Positions 8,037 to 16,705 are shown, numbered from the stretch's first letter. The stretch is DNA of 64,000 nt from Burkholderiales bacterium (GCA_016702555.1 JADJDV010000002.1:371767-435766), one strand, 5' to 3'. Numbers and translations: made by a program. The notes: a model not told the origin generated them from the letters alone.

Positions 8037-8909
8037 CTATTGTCCTTTCGCGGGCGCGCCCGCTTGCCGCTCGCGCAGCAGTTCCATGGCGCGCTGGCCG
8101 CGCTCGCCGAGGAAGAAGTGGTCGATGAACGGATGCCTGAAGGCCAGCACCTCGGGCACCGGCGCGGCGATGATCACGCGCTGGTCGGCCAGCACCGCCA
8201 CTCGGGTGGACAACTCGAACAGCGTGTCCAGGTCGTGCGTGACCATCACCACCGTCAGGCCGAGTTCGTGGTGCAGCGAGCGCAGCAGGGTGACGAAGGC
8301 GTCGGCGCTGTCCGGGTCCAGCCCCGCGGTGGGCTCGTCCAGCATCAGCAGGGGCGGGTCCATGATCAGCGCGCGCGCCAACGCCACCCGCTTGATCATG
8401 CCGCCCGACAGATCGGCCGGCATCTTGTGCGCGTCGTCGGGCTTGAGGCCGACCATCTGCAGCTTCAGCAGCGCCGCCTCGCGCGCCAGCGCATCGGGCA
8501 GCGCGCGCGTCTCGCGCAGCGGAAAGGCGACGTTGTCGAGCACGCTGAACGCCGAGAACAGCGCGCCCTGCTGGAACAGCATGCCGACGCGGGTGGCGGC
8601 GCCGCTGCCGGCCAGTGCGCGCACCGGCTGGCCCAGCACCGTCACCGTGCCCTTGGCGGGCGTATTCAGGCCCAGCATCTGGCGCAGCAGCACGGTCTTG
8701 CCGGTGCCCGAGCCGCCGACCAGGGTCAGCACCTCGCCGCGGTACACCGTCAAGTCCAGATCCTTGTGCACCACCACCTGGCCGCCGCCCGGTCGTGGGA
8801 AGGCGCTCCACAGGCCGCGCACCTCGATCATCGGCTGGCCCGGCTCGGGCAGCGGCGCGGGCTGCTCGGCGGCGGCGTCGACGACGGCTTCGATCGGCTC
8901 GGTGCTCAA
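8037..8909 (-). CDS. ABC transporter ATP-binding protein (MlaF-like)
   Basis: 290 residues if translation begins at the TTG at 8909, whose TTGA overlaps the permease stop. An internal ATG (GQPMIEVRGL, near residue 27) is another possibility. Walker A is GGSGTGKT (65-72), the ABC signature is DLSGGMIKR and Walker B is LLMLDEPTAG. It powers the lipid-transport system with the permease upstream. The N-terminal 25 residues are acidic and of low complexity and may not be translated. Confidence 0.88.
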   Translation of the reverse strand: MSTEPIEAVVDAAAEQPAPLPEPGQPMIEVRGLWSAFPRPGGGQVVVHKDLDLTVYRGEVLTLVGGSGTGKTVLLRQMLGLNTPAKGTVTVLGQPVRALAGSGAATRVGMLFQQGALFSAFSVLDNVAFPLRETRALPDALAREAALLKLQMVGLKPDDAHKMPADLSGGMIKRVALARALIMDPPLLMLDEPTAGLDPDSADAFVTLLRSLHHELGLTVVMVTHDLDTLFELSTRVAVLADQRVIIAAPVPEVLAFRHPFIDHFFLGERGQRAMELLRERQAGAPAKGQ

Positions 8910-10027
8910 AACATGCCCACCTTCTTGAACAGCACGGCGAACAGTGCGTCGATCAGGATCACCGCCGTGATCGAGGCCACCACCGAGGCGGTGGTGCCCT
9001 GGCCCAGGCTCTCGGTGTTGGGCTTCACGCGCAGGCCGTAGTGGCAGGCGATCAAGGCGATCGAGACGCCGAACACCACCGACTTGGCGCAGGCCAGCCA
9101 CAGGTTGGACACCCGCACCACCTTGGGCAGCGCCTCCAGGAAGTAGCTGGGCGTGATGCCGAGCGTGATGTCGGCCGCCAGCATGCCGCCGACCAGCGCC
9201 GCCAGTGTGGTCCAGACGGCGATCAGCGGCATCGCGATGGCCAGGGCCAGCGCGCGCGGCAGCACCAGCCGGAAGCCGGCCGGAATGCCGAGCACGCGCA
9301 TGGCGTCCAGCTCCTCGGTGACGCGCATGACGCCGATCTGCGCCGTGATGGCCGAGCCCGAGCGCCCGGCGATCAGCACCGCGCCGAGCAGCGGCCCGAG
9401 CTCACGGATCAGCGCCAGGCCGAGGATGTTGACGATGAAGATCTCGGCGCCGAACTGGCGCAGCACCTGGCTCATCAGGTAGGCCAGCACCACGCCGATC
9501 AGAAAGCCGACCAGGGCCGTGATCGGCAGCGCCTGCGCGCCGATGCGGTACAGGTGGCCGGAGAAATCGCGCCAGGGCCCCCAATGCGGCGCCCGCAGCA
9601 GACGCAGAAAATCCAGCAGCAGCTGGCCCATCAGCACCATGAAGTCGCGCACCTGGCCCAGCGCCTGCATCACGCCCAGGCCGAAGCCGTCGATGCGCTG
9701 GGCCAGCGTGGCGCGGCGCGCCGTCAGTTGCAGCGGTGGCTGCGCGGCCACGCGCTCCAGCAGGGCGCGCTGCTCGGGGTGCAGTTCCAGCCGCGCTGGC
9801 CACTGGCGGCCCCAGTGGTTCCACAGGGTCAGCGCACCCAGGTGGTCGAGTGCGTCGAGCGCGCGCAGATCCCAATCGCTGGTTGCACCTGTGCGTGCCA
9901 GTGCTGCCGTCGCGCTGCGCCAGGCGCGCCGCGCCGTCAGGCCGGCGGCGGTCCACTCGCCACGCGGCGTGGCGCGCAGGCCCTGGTCGGTGGGCTGGGT
10001 GTCGATGCGGGGGGCGCTGTCGGACAT
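8906..10027 (-). CDS. MlaE-family permease with N-terminal STAS-like domain
   Basis: 373 residues. Residues 1-110 form a soluble domain that resembles a STAS domain (AALARTGATSDWDLRALDAL). The rest is a MlaE permease with about five membrane helices and the family signature EELDAMRVLGIPAGFRLVLPR. It is the first gene of the minus-strand lipid-trafficking operon (permease, ATPase, MCE protein, lipoprotein). Fused STAS-MlaE proteins are common in Betaproteobacteria. Transport direction cannot be told from sequence. Confidence 0.9.
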   Translation of the reverse strand: MSDSAPRIDTQPTDQGLRATPRGEWTAAGLTARRAWRSATAALARTGATSDWDLRALDALDHLGALTLWNHWGRQWPARLELHPEQRALLERVAAQPPLQLTARRATLAQRIDGFGLGVMQALGQVRDFMVLMGQLLLDFLRLLRAPHWGPWRDFSGHLYRIGAQALPITALVGFLIGVVLAYLMSQVLRQFGAEIFIVNILGLALIRELGPLLGAVLIAGRSGSAITAQIGVMRVTEELDAMRVLGIPAGFRLVLPRALALAIAMPLIAVWTTLAALVGGMLAADITLGITPSYFLEALPKVVRVSNLWLACAKSVVFGVSIALIACHYGLRVKPNTESLGQGTTASVVASITAVILIDALFAVLFKKVGMF

Positions 10028-10156
10028 GAATGAATGGAAGCGGCGTGCGTGAGCAATGCGAGCGTTGCCTAGCGCATCCGAGGGAGCATGGTAGCGGCTT
10101 GGTCAGGCGCGCGGTAGGGCTTTCCGATGCGCTCGGATGTAGGCCGGCGCCGACAG

Positions 10157-11290
10157 TCAGCGGCGCGAGCGCGTGATGTAGCGGCGGCGCCAGAAAGTGA
10201 GCAGGATGCCCACGGCCAGCAACAGCAGCAGCGCCAGCGCGACCCACATGCCTTCGGTGCTGTGAATCAGTGGCAGGTGCTCGAAGTTCATGCCGAAGAA
10301 GCCGGTGAACAGGTTCAGCGGCAAAAAGATCGCCGTGATCGCCGTCAGCGTGCGCATGATGTCGTTGGTGCGGTGGCCTTGGGCGCTGAAGTGGATCTGC
10401 ACCGCCGTCTCGGCCGTTTGTTCGAGCCGGCGCGCGTGGTGCAGCACGCGATCGATGTGCTCCATCACGTCGCGGGCGCGCGCCACCAGCTGATCGCGCC
10501 GCTCCTGCGCCTGCGCCGCGTCGGTGGCGTACGCGGTGAGCGGCAGTTCGCGCAGCGTGTCCAGCCATTCCTGCATGGCGTCGTGCTGCTCTTCGCACAG
10601 GTCTTCCAGCAACTGCAGCTGGCGGCGCGCTTGCATGATGGCGTCCCAGGTCGCGTGGTGCGGGTCGGGCTTGAGCAGCTCGGTCTGCGACTGTTCCAGC
10701 GCGGCCGTGAGGTCCTTGCGCAGGTCGAGGTAGCTGTCGACCATGTGGTTGATGATGCGCAGCGCCACATCGGCCGGGCTGTGCGGCACGCGTGAGCGCG
10801 TGCTGGCGGCCTCAACGCTGAGCTTGGCGTCGGCCGCTAGGCGCTGGATCAGGTGGGTGGCGGTGTAGCAGCCGGCGGGATGCACGCTGATCAGCAGGCG
10901 ATCGAAGATGGCGAAGCCGACCGCGCGCGATTCGATGCGCGCGAAGGCCTCGGCCGCCGGCGCGGGCGGGCGGGGGCTTGCGCCGTGGCGGCGAGCACCG
11001 GTGGCTTCGCGCTGCACTTCGGCCAGCGTGGCCAGGCGGCGGAAGATCACCAGGTCGTAGACCGAGGTGCCGTCGTAATGCGAGGGGTGGGCGTCGTTGA
11101 TGAGATCGCTCAGGTGCACGTCCAGCAAGGCTGAGCCGCCCAGGCGCTGCATGGCGTTCTGCAACAGCGCCTGCTGCTGCACGAACTCGCTGCGATCGAG
11201 ATACACCCAGACAAAGCCATCGGCCGGCGCGGCCTCCGGCAGCTGCTCGATGAAGCGCAGGCTGCCGGCGGTGAACTCGACGATGTGCAT
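10157..11290 (-). CDS. CorA/ZntB-family divalent metal transporter
   Basis: 377 residues from the ATG at 11290 (MHIVEFTAGS). A long cytoplasmic domain, partly coiled coil, is followed by two C-terminal membrane helices. The helix pair carries the invariant GMN motif (FFGMNFEHLP) that forms the pore mouth in CorA and ZntB. The upstream sequence AIFLPLNLFTG is also typical. The ion (Mg2+, Co2+, Ni2+ or Zn2+) cannot be decided. It lies 118 bp downstream of hemB on the same strand, across a cluster of inverted repeats. Confidence 0.88.
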   Translation of the reverse strand: MHIVEFTAGSLRFIEQLPEAAPADGFVWVYLDRSEFVQQQALLQNAMQRLGGSALLDVHLSDLINDAHPSHYDGTSVYDLVIFRRLATLAEVQREATGARRHGASPRPPAPAAEAFARIESRAVGFAIFDRLLISVHPAGCYTATHLIQRLAADAKLSVEAASTRSRVPHSPADVALRIINHMVDSYLDLRKDLTAALEQSQTELLKPDPHHATWDAIMQARRQLQLLEDLCEEQHDAMQEWLDTLRELPLTAYATDAAQAQERRDQLVARARDVMEHIDRVLHHARRLEQTAETAVQIHFSAQGHRTNDIMRTLTAITAIFLPLNLFTGFFGMNFEHLPLIHSTEGMWVALALLLLLAVGILLTFWRRRYITRSRR

Positions 11291-11293
11291 GGG

Positions 11294-11413
11294 GATGACA
11301 AATGACGAATGAGGGCGACTGCGTCGGCCTATGACCAATGACGAGATACGCGTGTGAGCCGGTGCGGGTCATTCGTCATTGAGGTCGCGCCAACGGCGAA
11401 GTCATTTGTCATC
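11294..11413. repeat. Nested inverted-repeat cluster between hemB and the metal transporter
   Basis: GATGACAAATGAC (11294-11306) is exactly complementary to 11401-11413. Nested inside, AATGACGAATGA (11301-11312) pairs exactly with 11369-11380. A further AATGACGA lies at 11337-11344. The outer right arm includes the hemB stop codon. In RNA the outer arms could form a long-range stem across the whole spacer. Confidence 0.6.
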
Positions 11414-12413
11414 GCGCCAGCAGGCGCGCCGCATCGCGGGCAAAGTAAGTTAGCACGCCATCGGCGCCGGCACGTTTGAAAGCCAGCAGCGCCTCCATCA
11501 TCACCGCGTCGTGGTCGAGCCAGCCATTCTGCGCGGCGGCCTTCAGCATGGCGTATTCGCCGCTGACCTGGTAGGCAAAGGTCGGCAGGCGGAATTCGTC
11601 CTTCACGCGGCGCACCACGTCCAGATAGGGCATGCCGGGCTTGACCATCACCATGTCGGCGCCCTCGGCGATGTCGAGCCCGACCTCGCGCAGCGCCTCG
11701 TCGCTGTTGCCGGGGTCCATCTGGTAGACCTTCTTGTCGCTCTTGCCCAGGTTGGCGGCACTGCCCACGGCGTCGCGGAACGGGCCGTAGAAGGCGCTGG
11801 CGTACTTGGCGCTGTAGGCCATGATGCGGGTGTGGATGGCGCCGCGCGATTCGAGCGCTGATCGAATCGCTCCAATGCGGCCGTCCATCATGTCGCTGGG
11901 CGCGACGATGTCGACGCCGGCGGCGGCCTGGGTCAGCGCCTGCTTGACCAGCTGGCCGACGGTCTCGTCGTTGAGGATGTAGCCGGTCTTGTCGAGCCAG
12001 CCGTCCTGGCCGTGGCTGGTGTAGGGATCCAGCGCGACATCGGTCATGATGCCGAGTTCGGGGAAGCGCTTTTTCAGCTCCTTGACCACGCGCGGGATCA
12101 GGCCGCGCCCGTTGGCGGCCTCGCTGCCCTTGTCGTCCTTCAGCCGGGCCTCGATGACCGGAAACAGCGCCATCACCGGGATGCCGAGCTTGACGCAGTC
12201 CTCGGCCACCGGCAGCAGCAGATCGAGCGACAGGCGCTCGACGCCGGGCATCGAGGCCACGGCCTCGCGCTTGCCCTTGCCGTCCAGCACGAACACCGGG
12301 TAGATCAAATCGTTCACCGACAAGGCGTGCTCGCGCACCAGGCGGCGGGTGAAATTGTCGCGGCGCAGGCGGCGCGGGCGGTTGGCGGGGAAGGGGGCAA
12401 GAGGTGTGCTCAT
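11409..12413 (-). CDS. hemB: Porphobilinogen synthase (delta-aminolevulinic acid dehydratase)
   Basis: 334 residues, full length. It condenses two 5-aminolevulinate molecules to porphobilinogen in haem synthesis, in the cytoplasm as an octamer. Both Schiff-base lysines are visible: Lys203 in YSAKYAS and Lys258 in VMVKPGMPY. The metal-site loop reads DVALDPYTSHGQDG (125-138), with Asp in place of the three zinc cysteines, so this is the Asp-rich, Mg-dependent type seen in Pseudomonas and many Betaproteobacteria. The next gene on the other side, hemJ, also belongs to haem synthesis. Confidence 0.97.
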   Translation of the reverse strand: MSTPLAPFPANRPRRLRRDNFTRRLVREHALSVNDLIYPVFVLDGKGKREAVASMPGVERLSLDLLLPVAEDCVKLGIPVMALFPVIEARLKDDKGSEAANGRGLIPRVVKELKKRFPELGIMTDVALDPYTSHGQDGWLDKTGYILNDETVGQLVKQALTQAAAGVDIVAPSDMMDGRIGAIRSALESRGAIHTRIMAYSAKYASAFYGPFRDAVGSAANLGKSDKKVYQMDPGNSDEALREVGLDIAEGADMVMVKPGMPYLDVVRRVKDEFRLPTFAYQVSGEYAMLKAAAQNGWLDHDAVMMEALLAFKRAGADGVLTYFARDAARLLAR

Positions 12414-12494
12414 GGGAAAATTGTGCCTGATCAGAGCGCTGCCCGCCCTGACGCGCTGGGTGTTTCGCCTGTGCGACGCAGATGTGACAGGAGA

Positions 12495-12524
12495 TTGTCA
12501 ACCTATGCACGCCTTTGCTATAGT
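12495..12524 (+). promoter_or_regulatory. Sigma70-type promoter pointing away from hemB
   Basis: TTGTCA (12495-12500) and TATAGT (12519-12524) are separated by 18 bases, a near-consensus arrangement. Transcription would begin near 12531 and meet the strong terminator at 12605-12631, giving an RNA of about 100 nt. Confidence 0.6.
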
Positions 12525-12530
12525 CACTCT

Positions 12531-12631
12531 CGGGCGGTTTGCCGTCCCCCGCTTTTCCTCCCTGAGCGGGAGCCTTGATGTGTGACAGCAGACAGGCTTT
12601 TCCACCCCGGCCCTTGTGGCCGGGGTTTTTT
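12531..12631 (+). ncRNA. Candidate ~100-nt small RNA divergent from hemB
   Basis: The stretch lies between a good promoter (12495-12524) and a strong intrinsic terminator (12605-12631). No conserved protein frame is seen in it. Internally, CCCGC and GCGGG (about 12550-12575) can pair around a pyrimidine-rich loop containing TTTTCCTCCC. A published betaproteobacterial RNA motif is associated with hemB, but I cannot confirm from memory that this matches it. Alternatively it is an attenuated leader for hemJ at 12821. Confidence 0.45.
12605..12631 (+). terminator. Rho-independent terminator of the candidate small RNA
   Basis: CCCCGGCC (12605-12612) pairs with GGCCGGGG (12618-12625) over a 5-base loop and is followed by six T. 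This is one of the strongest terminators in the window. Confidence 0.85.
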
Positions 12632-12670
12632 ATTGGTGCGTCCGCGGCTGCGCAGCGAGCCGCACCCAAT

Positions 12671-12796
12671 GGCCGCGGAGCAGGCCGCAAGGGGGACGCC
12701 GTGGCCGGACCTGCGTCGGCCACCAGCGTCGTCCCCCTTTTGGGGAAAGCCTGCCCCGGACCTGATCCGGGGGCGCCGCAGGCGACACAGGGGGGA
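12671..12796. repeat. Dispersed extragenic repeat, copy B
   Basis: Begins GGCCGCGGAGCAGGCC as copy A does and ends CAGGCGACACAGGGGGG. Its second half contains the palindrome CCCCGGACCTGATCCGGGG (12754-12772), shared in inverse orientation with copy C at 34771-34840. With the small-RNA unit it accounts for the 407-bp gap between hemB and hemJ. Confidence 0.65.
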
Positions 12797-12820
12797 CAAA
12801 ACCCCGGGGGATAATTCTTC

Positions 12821-13249
12821 ATGCTCTGGATCAAGGCCCTGCACATCGTCTTCGTGACCAGCTGGTTCGCTGGGCTGTTCTACCTGCCGCGCATCTTCGT
12901 CAACCTGGCCATGGTGCCGCCGGAATCGGTGGCCGAGCGCGCGCGCCTGCTGCTGATGGCGCGCAAGCTGTACCGATTCATGACGCTGCTGGCGCTGCCG
13001 GCGATCGGCCTCGGGCTGTGGCTGTGGCTGGGCTACGGCATCGGCCGCGGACCGGGCAGCGGCTGGATGCACACCAAGCTGCTGATGGTGCTGCTGCTGA
13101 TCGCCTACCACGCCTTCTGCGGGCGCCTGCTGGCCCGCTTCGAGCGTCGGCAGGAGGCGCGCCACCACGTCTGGTTCCGCTGGTTCAACGAGGCGCCGGT
13201 GCTGCTGCTGCTGGTGACCGTGGTCCTCGTCGTGCTCAAGCCGTATTGA
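12821..13249 (+). CDS. hemJ: HemJ-type protoporphyrinogen oxidase (CopD-like membrane protein)
   Basis: 142 residues with four membrane helices. Family signatures are LWIKALHIVFVTSWFAGLFY at the N-terminus with the conserved His8, RKLYRFMT, WMHTKLLMVL and the ending RWFNEAPVLLL with VVLKPY. HemJ oxidises protoporphyrinogen IX to protoporphyrin IX in the membrane in bacteria lacking HemG and HemY. Closeness to hemB supports the haem role. Older annotations call the family CopD or UPF0093. The downstream VanZ start overlaps no bases but follows at once. Confidence 0.85.
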   Translation: MLWIKALHIVFVTSWFAGLFYLPRIFVNLAMVPPESVAERARLLLMARKLYRFMTLLALPAIGLGLWLWLGYGIGRGPGSGWMHTKLLMVLLLIAYHAFCGRLLARFERRQEARHHVWFRWFNEAPVLLLLVTVVLVVLKPY

Positions 13250-14407
13250 GTGGGTGTCGGCCGCGAGGTGAACCGCTACAAGTCCGCCGCGCTGCCGCTG
13301 GCGTCGCTGTACGCCACCCTGATCGTCTACGCCAGCCTGTTTCCCTTCACCGGCTGGCGCGACCAGGGGCTGCCGCCTTGGGTTTTCCTGCAAGCGCCGT
13401 GGCCGCAGTACTGGACCCGCTTCGACCTCATCGCCAACCTGGTCGGCTACGCGCCGCTGGGTTTTCTGCTGGCGCTGGCACTGATGCGCATGCGGCGCGG
13501 CTGGCCGGCCGTCACGCTGGCCAGCCTGGCGGCGGCGCTGCTGTCGCTGACGATGGAAAGCCTGCAGTCCTACCTGCCGCAGCGCGTGGCGTCGAACCTG
13601 GACCTGGGACTGAACGCCGCCGGCGGTCTGCTGGGCGCGCTGCTGGCCTTTGTGCTGGAGCGCCTGGGCGCGATTGACCGCTGGCGCCGCTTTCGCGCGC
13701 GCTGGTTCGTGCGCGATTCGCGCGGCGCGCTGGTGTTGCTGGCGCTGTGGCCGGTGGGGCTGCTGTTTCCGGCGCCGGTGGCATTCGGCCTCGGCCAGGT
13801 CTACGAACGGCTGGAAGAGGGCCTGGCCGAACTGCTGGCGGACACGCCCTTCATCGAATGGCTGCCGCTGCGTGAACTCGACCTGGAGCCGCTGTTGCCG
13901 GGCGCCGAGATGGTGTGCGTGGCGCTCGGCGCCCTGGTGCCCTGCCTGCTGGGCTACAGCGTGATCCGGCAGCGCGGGCGCCGCCTGCTGTTCGCGCTGG
14001 CGGCCCTGGCCGTGGGGGTTGGCGTGTCGGCCTTGTCGGCCGCGCTGACCTACGGGCCGGCGCACGCCTGGGCATGGATCAACCCGCCGACGACGATCGG
14101 CATACCGCTGGCGGCGCTGGCGGCGCTGTTGTTGTTGTCCTTGCCCGGACGCGTCTGCGTGGCGGCGCTGCTGCTGGTGCTGGCGGCGCAGCTACTGCTG
14201 TTGAACGCCGCGCCCGAGGGGCCTTATTTCGCGCTCACGCTGCGCAGCTGGGAGCAGGGGCGCTTCATCCATTTCCACGGCCTGGCGCAGTGGATCGGCT
14301 GGCTGTGGCCCTACGTGACCCTGGCCTATCTGCTGACGCGCATGGGCCGGCCCGACGGCGGGCAGCCGGCGCTGGAGCCGCCGCCGGACAACCCTGCGGG
14401 TGCCTGA
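13250..14407 (+). CDS. VanZ-family integral membrane protein
   Basis: 385 residues with about ten membrane helices. The VanZ-like core lies in the first 140 residues (LYATLIVYASLFPF, then FDLIANLVGYAPLGFLLAL and the acidic TMESLQSYLPQR). The GTG at 13250 directly follows the hemJ stop, so translation is probably coupled. VanZ proteins are linked to envelope or teicoplanin phenotypes in Gram-positives. In Proteobacteria the role is unknown. The long C-terminal membrane part is typical of Burkholderiales homologues. Confidence 0.78.
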   Translation: MGVGREVNRYKSAALPLASLYATLIVYASLFPFTGWRDQGLPPWVFLQAPWPQYWTRFDLIANLVGYAPLGFLLALALMRMRRGWPAVTLASLAAALLSLTMESLQSYLPQRVASNLDLGLNAAGGLLGALLAFVLERLGAIDRWRRFRARWFVRDSRGALVLLALWPVGLLFPAPVAFGLGQVYERLEEGLAELLADTPFIEWLPLRELDLEPLLPGAEMVCVALGALVPCLLGYSVIRQRGRRLLFALAALAVGVGVSALSAALTYGPAHAWAWINPPTTIGIPLAALAALLLLSLPGRVCVAALLLVLAAQLLLLNAAPEGPYFALTLRSWEQGRFIHFHGLAQWIGWLWPYVTLAYLLTRMGRPDGGQPALEPPPDNPAGA

Positions 14408-14434
14408 GATCCGGCAGGCTCCTAGAATCGGCCC

Positions 14435-14776
14435 ATGAGTGTTCCCCCCGCGTCCTATTACCAGCGCCACATCTTCTTCTGCCTGAACCAGCGCACGGGC
14501 GGCGAGGCGTGCTGTGCCGATCACGGCGCGCAGGCCGCGTTCGATCACTGCAAGGCGCGCGTCAAGGCCGAGGGGCTGGCCGGCCCGGGCAAGGTGCGCG
14601 TCAACAAGGCCGGCTGCCTGGATCGCTGCGCCGCCGGACCGGTGGCGGTGGTGTATCCCGAGGCGGTTTGGTACACCTATGTGGACCAGAACGACATCGA
14701 CGAGATCGTCGAGTCGCACCTCAAGCACGGCCGCGTCGTCGAGCGCCTGCTGACGCCGCCGCACCTGGGACGCTGA
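14435..14776 (+). CDS. Thioredoxin-fold [2Fe-2S] ferredoxin
   Basis: 113 residues. Cysteines at 16, 26/27, 61 and 65 (FFCLNQR, GEACCAD, AGCLDRCAAGP) match the cluster ligands of the thioredoxin-like ferredoxins related to the NuoE fold. C-terminal VVYPEAVWYTYVDQNDIDEI is a typical family block. It should be a soluble cytoplasmic electron carrier whose partner is unknown. It lies 27 bp downstream of the VanZ gene. Confidence 0.88.
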   Translation: MSVPPASYYQRHIFFCLNQRTGGEACCADHGAQAAFDHCKARVKAEGLAGPGKVRVNKAGCLDRCAAGPVAVVYPEAVWYTYVDQNDIDEIVESHLKHGRVVERLLTPPHLGR

Positions 14777-14826
14777 AACCGCGCCACGGTCCGGCCGGGT
14801 CCGGGGCGTCGCCAGCGCGGCCTTGC

Positions 14827-14832
14827 TATAAT
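14827..14832 (+). promoter_or_regulatory. Consensus -10 box upstream of the hydrolase gene
   Basis: TATAAT at 14827-14832 ends 12 bases before the ATG at 14845, so the transcript would be leaderless or nearly so. No good -35 is visible at the right distance. Confidence 0.4.
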
Positions 14833-14844
14833 TTGCGTAGCTGC

Positions 14845-15483
14845 ATGAATGCCCAGACCCAGTTCCTGACCTTGCCCGGCCCGGCCGGCGGCATCGAAGC
14901 GCTGCTGGACGTGCCGCCACCCGACCTGTTCGGCGTGCCGCACGGCACCGCCGTCATCGCCCATCCCCACCCGCAGTTTGGCGGCACCATGACCAACAAG
15001 GTGGTGCAGACCATCGCGCGTGCCTATGTGCAGTGCGGCTGGCGTGCCGTGCGCTTCAATTTCCGCGGTGTCGGTGCCAGCGACGGCGCCTACGACGAAG
15101 GTCGCGGCGAGACTGACGACCTGCTGGCGGTGGTGGCGCAGATGGCGCCGGGCGATGCCGTGCTGGCGATCGGCGGGTTTTCGTTCGGCGCCTTCGTGGC
15201 CGCCCAGGCGATCGCCGCCCTGCACCCGCAGCGTGCCATCGCCAGCGTGATGCTGGTCGGCACCGCCGCTTCGCGTTTCGAGGTGGCGCCGCTGCCGGCC
15301 GAGTTGCATGAGCGCGCGCTGGTGGTGCATGGCGAGCACGACGACACCGTGCCGCTGGCCTCGGTCATGGACTGGGCGCGCCCGCAAGCCCTGCCGGTCA
15401 CCGTGGTGCCGGGCGGCGAGCATTTCTTCCACGGGCAATTGACGCTGCTCAAGTCGCTGGTGACGCGCCACGCGCGCGTCTGA
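14845..15483 (+). CDS. Alpha/beta hydrolase (dienelactone-hydrolase-like, YpfH/KANL3 group)
   Basis: 212 residues. The frame is open much further upstream, antisense-like over VanZ, but conserved sequence starts at the ATG at 14845. The nucleophile elbow is GGFSFGAF (Ser113), the acid lies in HGEHDDTVPL and the His in GGEHFFHG. The oxyanion region is IAHPHPQFGGTM. It resembles small serine hydrolases of unknown substrate common in Betaproteobacteria. No ribosome binding site is clear, in line with a near-leaderless transcript. Confidence 0.82.
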   Translation: MNAQTQFLTLPGPAGGIEALLDVPPPDLFGVPHGTAVIAHPHPQFGGTMTNKVVQTIARAYVQCGWRAVRFNFRGVGASDGAYDEGRGETDDLLAVVAQMAPGDAVLAIGGFSFGAFVAAQAIAALHPQRAIASVMLVGTAASRFEVAPLPAELHERALVVHGEHDDTVPLASVMDWARPQALPVTVVPGGEHFFHGQLTLLKSLVTRHARV

Positions 15484-15530
15484 CGCCGCGCGTTCTTCCC
15501 GTTCTTTCCATTCCGCCGGATTCCACTTTC

Positions 15531-16688
15531 ATGAACCGTTTGCTCAAGTCGTTTGCTTCCCTGATCCTGGCCGTGGCCGCCGTCACCGGCCACGCGCAGG
15601 CGCCACAGCCGCCGGAGGTGGCGGCCAAGGCCTATCTGCTGATGGATGTGACGGCCGGACAGGTGCTGGCCAGCCAGGAAATCGACGCGCCGGTTGAGCC
15701 GGCCTCGCTGACCAAGCTGATGAGCGCCTACCTGGTGTTCGATGCGCTCAAGGCCAAGAAGCTGACGCTGGCGCAGACGCTGCCGGTGTCCGAGCGGGCC
15801 TGGAAGATGCCGGGCTCGCGCATGTTCATCGACCCCAAGATGCAGGTGCCGGTGGAGGATTTGGTCAAGGGCATGATCGTGCAGTCGGGCAACGACGCCA
15901 CCGTGGCGCTGGCCGAGGGCGTGGCCGGCTCGGTCGAGCGCTTCGTGCAACTGATGAACGACCAGGCCAAGGTGCTGGGCATGACCAAGACCGCCTACCG
16001 CAACCCGGAAGGCCTGACCGAGGCCGGCCACAGCACCACCGCGCGCGACCTGGCCACCCTGGCCACGCGACTGCTGCACGACTTTCCGGAATACGTGCAC
16101 TACTACACCATCAAGAAGTACCGCTATCCGGGCACGCCGGCCAGCAACGAGACCAACCGCAACCTGCTGCTGTTTCGTGACCCCACCGTCGACGGCCTGA
16201 AGACCGGCCACACCAAGGCGGCCGGTTACTGCCTGGTGGCCACGGCGCAGCGCGACTTTCCCAATCTGAAGGGGCGCCGCCTGCTGTCGGTGGTGCTGGG
16301 CGCTGCGAGCGAGAACGCGCGCGCCAACGAATCGCAGAAGCTGCTCAACTGGGGTTACACCGCGTACGAAGGCGTGCAGCTGTTCGGCGCCGGCCAGGCC
16401 GTGGCCAACCCGAAGGTCTGGAAGGGCAAGACCGCCGAGCTCAAGCTGGGGCGCGGCGAGCCGATCGTGGTGGCGGTGCCGGCCGGCACGGCGAGCCAGA
16501 TCAAGACCGAGATCGCGCGCCCGGAACCCCTGGTGGCGCCGTTCCTGCGCGGTCAGGCGGTGGCCACGCTGAAGGTGCGGCAGGGTGAGCAGGCGCTGGC
16601 CGAGTTTCCCCTGGTGGCGCTGGAAGCGGTCGAGGAAGCCGGCTTCCTGGGCCGCGCCTGGGACGCCATGCGCCTGTGGATCAAGTAG
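15531..16688 (+). CDS. D-alanyl-D-alanine carboxypeptidase, PBP5/6 type
   Basis: 385 residues. Signal peptide 1-24 is followed by the S11 peptidase domain with SLTK (Ser59, Lys62), SGN (119-121) and KTG (224-226). The C-terminal domain (about 285-365) ends in an amphipathic helix (AWDAMRLWIK) that anchors such enzymes to the outer face of the inner membrane. It trims the terminal D-Ala of peptidoglycan stem peptides and tunes cross-linking. Homologues are called dacA or dacC. Confidence 0.93.
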   Translation: MNRLLKSFASLILAVAAVTGHAQAPQPPEVAAKAYLLMDVTAGQVLASQEIDAPVEPASLTKLMSAYLVFDALKAKKLTLAQTLPVSERAWKMPGSRMFIDPKMQVPVEDLVKGMIVQSGNDATVALAEGVAGSVERFVQLMNDQAKVLGMTKTAYRNPEGLTEAGHSTTARDLATLATRLLHDFPEYVHYYTIKKYRYPGTPASNETNRNLLLFRDPTVDGLKTGHTKAAGYCLVATAQRDFPNLKGRRLLSVVLGAASENARANESQKLLNWGYTAYEGVQLFGAGQAVANPKVWKGKTAELKLGRGEPIVVAVPAGTASQIKTEIARPEPLVAPFLRGQAVATLKVRQGEQALAEFPLVALEAVEEAGFLGRAWDAMRLWIK

Positions 16689-16705
16689 CGGCCGCTTGGC
16701 CTCCA

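Noticed and set aside
13915..14844. Upstream part of the long plus-strand frame that ends in the hydrolase gene
   Set aside because: It overlaps VanZ and ferredoxin genes in another frame and is Arg/Ala/Gly-rich without conservation. Only the part from 14845 is a gene.
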